From positions 1 to 39,240 of the forward strand of contig NZ_SMKC01000027.1 of NCBI RefSeq assembly GCF_004348315.1: a stretch of DNA of 39,240 bases, in the 5' to 3' direction. Positions 33,236-39,240 of the stretch are shown here, piece after piece (within the stretch, counting starts at the first letter, position 1; each line of letters opens with the position of its first letter). This stretch comes from Streptomyces sp. 8K308 (GTDB taxonomy: Bacteria; Actinomycetota; Actinomycetes; Streptomycetales; Streptomycetaceae). Position numbers and translations under genes: made by a program. The notes under the pieces are model-generated. The model made no database searches. It worked only from the letters and a program-made list of their open reading frames with translations, and was not told the DNA's origin.

Positions 33236-33370
33236 TCAAGCCGCCGTCGTGACCGGTGGGGCGGAGGTGAACGCCCGGTTGTCGCGCAGGAGTGCCCACA
33301 GAACGCTGGCCCGTCACCGCGCCATGGCGATGACGGCCCAGACCTGAGCCTTCCGCTTGCTCACTCGCCC
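33236..33370 (-). pseudogene. C-terminal remnant of an IS110-type transposase
   Basis: A short minus-strand reading contains QVWAVIAMAR, then an in-frame TGA, then RASVLWALLRDNRAFT and a natural stop. This resembles the end of IS110-family transposases (ALARRRVNVLWALLRDG). Only about 45 codons remain. It is next to another transposase fragment, so the area is an insertion-sequence graveyard. The remaining bases to 33530 show no gene. Confidence 0.4.
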
Positions 33371-33529
33371 CTCCTCGCAACGTCCGGTCTGCCGTCGGCC
33401 CGAGGAACACCCCGCTGCCATCTCCGTAATCAGCGACCGCACGAAGCGCGCACATCTCAATCAGCAGCCAGGGCGCCCCGGAGAGCCGGACGGCCACTCC
33501 TTGGAAGCCACTGAAGGCAAGAAGCCATA

Positions 33530-33966
33530 AGAGTTTGTCTCATGTGGTGATCTTGGCCAGCTTCTTGTAGCAGGTCAGAGCCGCTGCGAGTCCGAGGAAG
33601 GCCAGGAAGTGTGTGGCTTTCCGTTCGTATCGGACGGTGAGGCGGCGGTAGCCGAAGAGCCAGGAGATCGACCGTTCGATCTTCCAGCGGTGTCGGCCGA
33701 GGCGTTCGCTGGACTCGATGCCTGGCCGCGCGATGCGCGGGACGATGTTGCGGCCGCGTAGCCACCTCAGGTGCTCAGCCGAGTGGTAGGCCTTGTCTGC
33801 ACGGAGCTTGGCGGGGCGGCGCCGGCGCGGACCGCGCCGCGACCGGATCGCGGGTATGCCCAGGATCAGCGGCAGCAGGGCTTGACTGTCGTGGGCATTG
33901 GCACCGGACACACCGAGCGCCAGAGGTAAGCCCTGGGCGTCGGAGAGGACGTGCAGTTTTGGTGTC
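33530..33966 (-). mobile_element. C-terminal part of an IS5-family transposase
   Basis: The minus-strand frame ending at 33540 reads KLHVLSDAQGLPLALGVSGANAHD and continues through RADKAYHSAEHLRWLRGR, RIARPGIESSERLGRHRWKIERS and WLFGYRRLTVRYER. This is the second half of an IS5-type DDE transposase, including the final catalytic glutamate region. The N-terminal half is missing; at about 33966 the sequence passes into a different transposase. GAGTTTGTCTCA at 33531-33542 could be the terminal inverted repeat of the element. It cannot be active. Confidence 0.8.
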
Positions 33967-34725
33967 CGGCTTGGCGAAGCGGAACTCCTTGCCGTACTTC
34001 GGTGGCCTGCCGCCTTGGCGCGGCGAGACCCACGGCGTGGGGACGGGCTTGCGCATCACCCGGTCCGACCGCAGCCGCCCGAGGACCTCCACCGGCAGGC
34101 CGTCCAGGAGGAAGGCCATGCGTGGGGCGTCGTAGCCGGCGTCGAAGACGACGAGGATGTCGCGGTCGCCCTCGCGCCAGCGGCCTGCGGCGATGAGGTC
34201 CTTCACCACCCGGCGGACCTGGCGGGCGGTGACCTCGGCGACGATCGTCCTAGGGCCCGAGACGGCGTCCAGCAGCTGACACCACGAGGTGCGGCCCGAC
34301 TCCAGCGCGGCGACGAACGAGTACGGCCACCCGGGGATCATCAGGTGCTGCTCCCGGCTACGGCCGTACTCGTGGCAGAACAGCCGATTCGCGCTGGTAG
34401 GGGCATCCGGCCGGAGCCAGTTGCTCACGTCCACGGCCAGCACCAGCCGCCCGTTTGCGGCCTCGGGCTGCGACACGCTCGCCAGCAGTCGCCGCAGCCC
34501 GTTCGTATCGATCCGCCCGCGGTTCAGCGCGTCATACATCGCGCCGGTGCTCAGCCACCAGCGTCAAGTCCACCGGAGAGATCACGGGGCCGTCCGCGCA
34601 CAACAACGCGTCGGCAAGTTCGAACAGCTCGTCCCCCGTGCGGTCAGGCAGGCATAGAAGTCGTCCCGGAAGTGTGACGCAAGAGTGGACGGCTCCCGCT
34701 GGGCGTCGTGATGCAACAGGGTCAT
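33967..34725 (-). mobile_element. N-terminal part of an IS701/IS4-like transposase, frameshifted
   Basis: Three frames together read MTLLHHDAQREP...HFRDDFYACLTARG, then DELFELADALLCADGPVISP up to EHRR, then MYDALNRGRIDTNGLRRLL and the DDE-type core VLAVDVSNWLRPDAPTSANR and VVFDAGYDAPRMAFLLDG. This matches a large actinobacterial transposase family. Frame changes lie at a run of five C (34633-34637, plus strand) and near 34540, where a GGCGC unit appears lost. The protein is cut off after FRFAKPDTK, where the IS5-type fragment begins, so the locus is a fusion of two dead elements. Confidence 0.78.
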
Positions 34726-34839
34726 TCCCCAACGGCCTTGGATCTGGTCATGTGTGCCTTTGGTCGGAGCACAGAATCGGACGAAGGCCGTATTCACAAC
34801 CGGCGATCCCACTCCGAGAAATCACGTGCGGGCAGCGTT

Positions 34840-34856
34840 CGGGACTCTTCGTCCCG
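34840..34856 (-). terminator. Hairpin downstream of the SRPBCC gene
   Basis: CGGGAC and GTCCCG form a 6-base stem with a TCTTC loop about 35 bases past the SRPBCC stop on the minus strand. There is no U-tract. The other bases of 34726-34890 show no gene. Confidence 0.4.
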
Positions 34857-34890
34857 GGGCCAGTTGGCCTGGCTGGGAGTCCGGGGCGCC

Positions 34891-35382
34891 TCAGGCCAGG
34901 GACTCGAAGTATGCCTTCTGCGCCGGGTAGTAGTCCTCGAAGTCGGGCCGGGGCTCGCCTGTGCGCGCTGCGGTGAGCATGTCTAGGTAGTACTCCCAAC
35001 CCGGGCCGGTCTCGCCGAGGTGCTCGGTGGAGGCAAGGTGATGGACCAGGCGGAGCTCAGTGGTGCCGCCGGTCTCGGCAAGTAGCAGCTCCATCGGCCA
35101 GGAGCCGGCCTCGTCCTCCATCGCGACGGCGAGCCGGTGCGGTGGTTCGCAGGCTTCGATCCGCATCGGGCACCAAGGCGCCGACTCCTCGAACGTCATC
35201 TGCACCTCGACGGTGCGGCCGGGCGCCGGCTGGCCGCGCCACGGGCCGAACCAGCGGGCGGTGCGCTCCGACTCAGTGACACTCGCCCAGACGTCGTCGA
35301 CGCGGGCGCGGTAGGTGCGGGTGAGGATCAGGTCGTATCCCGTTGGCGTAGGTACGAGCCGTCCGGTGGGCTCAAGGGTCAT
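34891..35382 (-). CDS. SRPBCC / AHSA1-type ligand-binding protein
   Basis: This 163-residue START-like fold protein of the AHSA1 branch has the N-terminal YDLILTRTYRARVDDVWASVTESERTARWFGPW, the family's first strands and helix, then TELRLVHHLAS and the C-terminal long helix GWEYYLDMLTA. These proteins bind hydrophobic ligands and are often encoded with an ArsR regulator. The ATG at 35382 overlaps the ArsR stop as ATGA and is preceded by GGAGG, so translation is coupled. It is an ordinary member of the ArsR-SRPBCC pair class; the ligand is unknown. Confidence 0.9.
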   Translation of the reverse strand: MTLEPTGRLVPTPTGYDLILTRTYRARVDDVWASVTESERTARWFGPWRGQPAPGRTVEVQMTFEESAPWCPMRIEACEPPHRLAVAMEDEAGSWPMELLLAETGGTTELRLVHHLASTEHLGETGPGWEYYLDMLTAARTGEPRPDFEDYYPAQKAYFESLA

Positions 35383-35771
35383 GCCGTGTCCTCCTGGGAG
35401 TGGTGCGTGATGCACGGGGTGCTTGTGGGCTCCGCCCGGCTTCGGTCCCGCCGGGTGCGGTGGACCTCGGTCTCCAGCGCTGCCAAGCGCTGCGACCAGT
35501 CGGACCGCTGAGCGTCGAACTGGGCGAGCCATCTGGCGAGGTGGCCCAGCCGGGAGTGGACGAGCGAGTAGCGCCGGTGGCGTCCGACCTGCTCGTCCCT
35601 GACCAGGCCGCTTTCACGCAGCACGCGCAGATGACGACTCACCGCAGGCCGGCTGATGGTGAACGGTGCAGCGATCTCGCCCGCCGTCAGCGGGGTGTGG
35701 CACAACATGACCAGAATCTCCCGGCGCACCGGATCAGCGATGGCATCGGCCACCTCGGTCAGTTCGTCCAC
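35379..35771 (-). CDS. ArsR-family repressor
   Basis: This 130-residue protein has the ArsR winged helix: DAIADPVRREILVMLCHTPLTAGEIA, ISRPAVSRHLRVLRESGLVRDEQVGRHRRYSL. No metal-binding CxC pair is present in the recognition helix, so it is not a classical metal sensor. The start is GTG at 35771; AAGG is directly next to it, so a leaderless or short-leader message is likely. A 14-base perfect inverted repeat begins two bases upstream, an evident autorepression site. It is coupled to the SRPBCC gene. Confidence 0.92.
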   Translation of the reverse strand: MDELTEVADAIADPVRREILVMLCHTPLTAGEIAAPFTISRPAVSRHLRVLRESGLVRDEQVGRHRRYSLVHSRLGHLARWLAQFDAQRSDWSQRLAALETEVHRTRRDRSRAEPTSTPCITHHSQEDTA

Positions 35772-35772
35772 C

Positions 35773-35804
35773 CTTGAAGCGTAACCTACAGGTTACGCTT
35801 CAAG
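35773..35804. promoter_or_regulatory. ArsR operator: 14-base perfect inverted repeat
   Basis: CTTGAAGCGTAACC (35773-35786) and GGTTACGCTTCAAG (35791-35804) are perfect inverted arms around TACA. On the minus strand it contains TAGGTT about 11 bases before the GTG start, a possible -10 box that bound ArsR would cover. Its length suggests two dimers or an extended site. Confidence 0.85.
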
Positions 35805-35928
35805 CCAGCCCTCAACCTTGGCTTCAAAGCCTGATAGGCCCACGCCGAGGCATCGCACACAGGCCACCCCCTGTCACCATGCGTGACTTCCGAGCGCGTC
35901 AGCACAGGCGGCGCCTTGAACGGACGTT

Positions 35929-35979
35929 AAAAAGCAAGCTGAGCCTGCGCGGCCTCCTGGAGGGAGCGGCGCAGGCTCA
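35929..35979 (-). terminator. Intrinsic terminator of the carboxylesterase
   Basis: An 11-base perfect stem (TGAGCCTGCGC 35940-35950 with GCGCAGGCTCA 35969-35979) encloses a second CCTCC/GGAGG stem. On the minus strand it is followed by GCTTGCTTTTTAA. It lies 73 bases after the reconstructed esterase stop at 36053, which supports that stop as the original end. The rest of 35805-36052 shows no gene. Confidence 0.7.
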
Positions 35980-36052
35980 TGATGGCGGGCTGACCACCAT
36001 GATTCACAACGCCGCCGATCGGTTCACCGCCCCTACGTCTCCTGGCTTGTGT

Positions 36053-37615
36053 TCACCCGGATCGAGGCGTGTCCCAGAGATCACAGTTGTGGGCGGTACT
36101 CAGGTCGATCGTCTCCGTGTCGTCCGGGGTCAGGCTGAGCGCGCCGTCGGGACTGTCGGTGGTGCCGAAACGGGGCCAGGGTGGGCTGTCCGTGCCGTTG
36201 GGGTCGCCGGTGCGGATGAATCGAGTCCGGGCTGATGAGTTGGTCGGCTAGGGGCTGTTGCTCGGCGGTGGGTTCTGGGTGGTCGGGGAAGTCGAACAGG
36301 TAGCTGATCTCTGCTCCGTGTGCGGTGGCGGGTCGAACGTACCCGGGGAGTGGCTGCCCGCTGGGGGGGCGGCGCTGAGGGGTCGGTGAAGACGTAGGCG
36401 TAGGTCGGCGCCTCGCGTGCGTAGGTGGCGGGCGGACTCCCTCGTGGGGCAGATCCAGTCGCGGTCGCTGAACACCCGGCTGGCCGCTGCGGTGGGCGAG
36501 GGGAAGTCTCCTACCGGGTAGCGTCTTTCAACGTCGGACGCGGCCTGGTCGAAGGCGATGTCGAGCAGCTCTGAGTACTGGTCGGTGGTGATGCCCTCGG
36601 GATAGGCGGTCAGGATGAACTCGACGTGCTCGTCCCGGGCGTTGCCCCGGAGGAGCGGAACGGCGGCCTGGCTTCCCTCGGCGAACGCCCGGGCCGGTTC
36701 CGCCGGTACGAGGTCGGTGCCGTAGGCGACGAGCGGGGACATCATGGTGTAGGGCAACAGCTCGTCCGCGGGCTTCTCGCGCAGGCAGGCCACGTCCGGG
36801 CAGGACAACTCCTCGGCCAGTGCCTGGCCGGTGCCCTGGATGGTGCTGATCGGGTGCCAGGACGATATGGCGTCGACGCCCTCGCCGATCGCGCCCGCCG
36901 GATGGCCGGTCAGGCAGGACCCGCTGTGCACGATCGCCCGCTGGAACAGCCCCTCGGCCGCGGGCGAGGTCATGAGGGTGCAGGCGCTCATGCCGCCGGC
37001 GGACGCCCCGGCCAGGGTGACCTGTGCCGGGTCGCCACCGAGCTCGGCGATGTTGTCGCGGACCCAGCGCACCGCCGCTGCCTGGTCCTGCAGTCCGAAG
37101 TTACTGTCGTTCCCGAGCTCGGAGTGTGCGAAGAAGCCGAACACCCCGAGCCGGTAGTTGACCGTCACGACCACGACGTCCCCGGCCTCGACCAGTCTGG
37201 TCGGATCGTGAATCGAACCGGCGCCGGTGACGAACCCGCCGCCGGGCAGCCACACCATGACCGGCCTTCCCGCGCCGCCGTCGGCCGGGGCGGTCACCTC
37301 CAGGGGCAAACAGTCCTCGCTCCGCGGCGTGTCCGCCGGCATGTCGGGAGCCTCCGGCTGCGCGCACACCGGCTCCGCGGCGGTCGCGTCCCTGATACCC
37401 GTCCAGGGGCTCGCCGGCTGCGGCGGCTGCCACCGCCGCTCACCGAGCGGCGGCGCGGCGTAAGGGATGCCAAGGAACCGGCGTATCCCATCCTGCTCCA
37501 CCCCTCGAACGCTGCCCGAGGTCGTCATCGCCGTCGGCGCCGGCTCCCGGTCATCCTCCGGCGGCGAGGAGCATGCCGCCAGCGCGGACACCGTGGCCAG
37601 CGGGCGAGCAGCCAC
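36053..37615 (-). pseudogene. Lipoprotein carboxylesterase (type B), frameshifted near the C-terminus
   Basis: From the GTG at 37615 a short lipoprotein-type signal (SALAACSS) leads into a type B carboxylesterase: IRRFLGIPYAAPPLGERRW, SEDCLPLEVTAP, WLPGGGFVTGAGS (oxyanion hole), and the nucleophile elbow GASAGG. One continuous frame ends at 36248, but the true C-terminus is recovered by three changes, each equivalent to one extra base, near 36422, in a run of seven G (36363-36369), and near 36230. This gives APTYAYVFTDPSAPP, HGAEISYLFDFPDHPEPT, FIRTGDPNGTDSPPW and HNCDLWDTPRSG with a stop at 36053. The catalytic His region falls in a shifted part, so the encoded protein is probably inactive unless the indels are errors. 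Confidence 0.82.
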
Positions 37616-37637
37616 GCGATCGATCGTCGCGCGCCGG

Positions 37638-37865
37638 TCACACGCCCGTGCCCGACTTCTTCGCGGCCTCGCTCGCCCACCGGGCGAGCAGTGCGCCGGC
37701 GACGGCCATCAGCGCATAGCACGCCAGTCGAACGCCGGAGCCACCGGGCGTCCAGCCGAGCACCCCTGCGTTGTCGTGGTCGACCAGCAGGCGGATGCCG
37801 CCCTGGGCCCCGACCGCTAGCAGGACCATGCCCACGACCAGCCCCGTGATGTCCCTCGCGCTCAT
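37638..37865 (-). CDS. Small two-segment membrane protein
   Basis: This 75-residue protein has two hydrophobic segments (ITGLVVGMVLLAVGAQGGI near residues 6-24 and LACYALMAVAGALLARWA near 47-64) joined by VDHDNAGVLGWTPGG, a pattern I know from actinobacterial proteins of unknown function. GGGAGGGG precedes the ATG. It lies directly upstream of the esterase on the same strand (22 bases) and divergent from a TetR gene. It is thus the first gene of a TetR-controlled pair with the esterase. Function unknown. Confidence 0.8.
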   Translation of the reverse strand: MSARDITGLVVGMVLLAVGAQGGIRLLVDHDNAGVLGWTPGGSGVRLACYALMAVAGALLARWASEAAKKSGTGV

Positions 37866-37883
37866 GCCGCTCCCCTCCCTTTG

Positions 37884-37926
37884 TGGTTCAGTCGAACCAT
37901 AACAGCTTTCTGGTACGATCGCACCA
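37884..37926. promoter_or_regulatory. Paired TetR operator sites
   Basis: TGGTTCAGTCGAACCA (37884-37899) and TGGTACGATCGCACCA (37911-37926) share the form TGGTNC-N4-GNACCA and start 27 bases apart. The first has perfect 6-base arms, the second 5 of 6. They lie between the divergent membrane-protein and TetR genes and probably repress both. Confidence 0.8.
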
Positions 37927-37975
37927 CAACGTTGGGCGGGGTGGGATTCCGCAGCGGCGTGAAGGAGCGGACGGC

Positions 37976-38587
37976 ATGCCTCGACAGGTGAACCACGAGC
38001 AACGCCGTCGCCAGATCGCCGAGGCCGTGTGGCGGCTGGCCACCCGGCGCGGTCTCGAGGACGTCACCCTGCGGCAGGTCGCCGCCGAGGCCGGCGTCTC
38101 GGCACGCCTCCTGCAGTACTACTTCGGCACGCGTGACCAACTGCTGCTCGGCGCCCTGGAGATCCTCAACACCGACGCCGAACGTCGGGCCCGCGAGCGC
38201 CTGGAGGCCCTGGGCGAGAACCCGGGTATGCGCGCGCTCGTGCGCGGCGTGCTGCTGGAGATGCTGCCGCTGGACGACGAACGCCGCAGCAGACACGTGG
38301 TGTACGCGGCCTACTTCGTCCGCTTCCTCACCGAACCCGCCCTCGCCGCCGTGGCCCGCGAGGCACCCCCCGCCCTCGAGGACTTGATCGGCGGGCTGAT
38401 CACCCAGGCTCAGGAGCTCGGTCAGGCTCGGCCCGACATCGACCCCATCGCCGAGTCCGCACTTCTCCTCGCCAGCGCCGAGGGACTGCAGACGACCGTC
38501 CTCCTCGGTCAGCGCAGCCCGGAACGGGCCATCGAGCTGCTCGACCACCAACTGGACCGCGTCTTCACCGAGACCACCGACGACTGA
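37976..38587 (+). CDS. TetR-family regulator
   Basis: This 203-residue TetR protein has the DNA-binding part RRQIAEAVWRLATRRGLEDVTLRQVAAEAGVSARLLQYYFGTRDQLL and a helical effector domain; DDERRSRHVVYAAYFVRFL is the typical central helix. GAAGGAG lies eight bases before the ATG at 37976. A longer frame from 37883 would run through the operators and is unlikely. It is divergent from the membrane-protein/esterase pair and, with the two TGGTNC-N4-GNACCA sites, makes a self-contained regulatory unit. The inducer could be an ester substrate, by inference only. Confidence 0.9.
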   Translation: MPRQVNHEQRRRQIAEAVWRLATRRGLEDVTLRQVAAEAGVSARLLQYYFGTRDQLLLGALEILNTDAERRARERLEALGENPGMRALVRGVLLEMLPLDDERRSRHVVYAAYFVRFLTEPALAAVAREAPPALEDLIGGLITQAQELGQARPDIDPIAESALLLASAEGLQTTVLLGQRSPERAIELLDHQLDRVFTETTDD

Positions 38588-38789
38588 CCGACCACCTGCG
38601 GTCGACGATCGCCCGCCTGCGCCGGCCCAACCGCTCGCTGGACCGGCCTTTTCGGCGGGAGGCCAGCGAACCGCTCATCGTAAACAGGCTGAACGCCCTC
38701 TCGGGTTGGTCCTCTCGGCGGCATGCACCGTCATCCCGGTAACGGGCGGGTGCCCAGGCCGATGACCGGCAACGGAGAGGCGGTGCCGA

Positions 38790-39240
38790 TCAGTCCCGGT
38801 GGCGAGAGTGAGAGAGACCTGTTGTGCGGACGTCGGCCAGCCGCGGTTCCCCGACGATCTGGCGGAGCTGTTCCGCGGCGCTGGTGCCGCCGACGGCGCC
38901 GTAGGAGACGAACCCGGCGTCCCTGTTCATTTGGCGTACACGTGGTCGAGGGCGTTCTTGAGCACACGCCGGGGATGCTGTGGTTGTACTCGGGCGTGAC
39001 GATGACGTACCCGTCGAAGGGGTGCTCGTTCTGGTTCTGGCCCGTCGACGGGGCAGCGACTCGTCGAGGTGGGGCAGGGGGTGATCGCGCGGATCGACCA
39101 GTTGGCGGTCGGCGTCGCCGCGCCGGCGGGCGATGCCGTGCACCTACGGGGCGACCTGTTCGCCGTCGCGGTTGGGGCGGGTACCGCCGGCGGGTGGTGG
39201 CATGCCGGACGGTGGGTGTCGGCGAACTGCTGTCCGTGGG
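38790..39240 (-). pseudogene. NADPH-dependent FMN reductase remnant, reaching the window edge
   Basis: The minus strand carries GGTRPNRDGEQVAP, then a TAG at 39144-39146 where the family has tryptophan, then VHGIARRRGDAD, LVDPRDHPLPHLDESLP, FDGYVIVTPEYNHSIPGV, LKNALDHVYAK, and NRDAGFVSYGAVGGTSAAEQLRQIV. Frame changes lie near 39051, 38963 and 38929, each equivalent to one lost base. After LADVR the sequence no longer matches the family. The nonsense codon and lost C-terminus show true decay. Positions 38588-38789 hold no gene I can support. Confidence 0.75.

Noticed and set aside
35774-36235. Plus-strand frame of 153 codons
   Set aside because: It begins inside the ArsR operator, crosses the esterase terminator and lies opposite the recovered esterase C-terminus.
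1-39240. CRISPR arrays, tRNA or rRNA genes, riboswitches
   Set aside because: No regularly spaced repeats, cloverleaf-like segments or recognisable aptamer cores were seen by reading. A covariance-model scan was not possible.

Overview
The window is high-GC actinomycete chromosome, most like Streptomyces. Third codon positions are strongly GC-biased, GTG and TTG starts are common, TTA codons are rare, and the gene families (GlxA/AraC, CGNR regulator, MbtH-dependent NRPS, type B carboxylesterase, IS fragments) are typical of Streptomyces accessory regions. I found no rRNA, tRNA or CRISPR array.

Left flank (about 0.2-5.6 kb): a divergent pair of a flavodoxin-fold NAD(P)H oxidoreductase and a GlxA-type AraC regulator; a run of RidA-like protein, SDR and MerR on the minus strand; a CGNR zinc-finger regulator divergent from the RidA-like gene, with two near-palindromes between them; a small secreted protein made of two near-identical repeats; and a small unassigned protein.

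Centre (about 5.6-24.2 kb): a compact nonribosomal peptide cluster. Minus strand: NRPS1 (half C-T-C-A-T) overlapping an MbtH gene. Plus strand: an MFS exporter. Minus strand: an overlapping operon of a NarL/LuxR-type regulator, a carbamoylase-type M20 amidohydrolase and a free-standing condensation protein. Plus strand, divergent from that operon: NRPS2 (C-A-T-C-A-T), a NodU/TobZ-type carbamoyltransferase and a LOG-like protein, with overlapping reading frames. There are three adenylation domains. By eye, two have the same ten-residue code (DMPKVGEVGK) and the third is threonine-like (DFWSTGMVHK). No thioesterase is present, and the first carrier domain has no cognate adenylation domain. TTA codons occur in the regulator, the amidohydrolase and the exporter, which suggests bldA control. 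I do not recognise a known product. A likely reading is a short carbamoylated peptide with an unusual loading and release scheme.

Right flank (about 24.2-31.5 kb): a dicarboxylate/tartrate-type catabolic block (frameshifted dctA, LysR regulator, tartrate/D-malate dehydrogenase), a second LysR regulator, and a convergent pair of a sarcosine/N-methyltryptophan-type FAD oxidase and a GltS-type symporter. A near-identical 18-base element lies upstream of dctA and of the dehydrogenase, and its 9-base core recurs upstream of the symporter.

Far right (about 31.7-39.2 kb): a decaying region. It holds a radical SAM remnant, an IS110-type tail, a chimera of two different transposases, a frameshifted lipoprotein carboxylesterase and a broken FMN reductase. 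Intact regulators with clear palindromic operators sit between them (two TetR genes, and an ArsR gene coupled to an SRPBCC protein).
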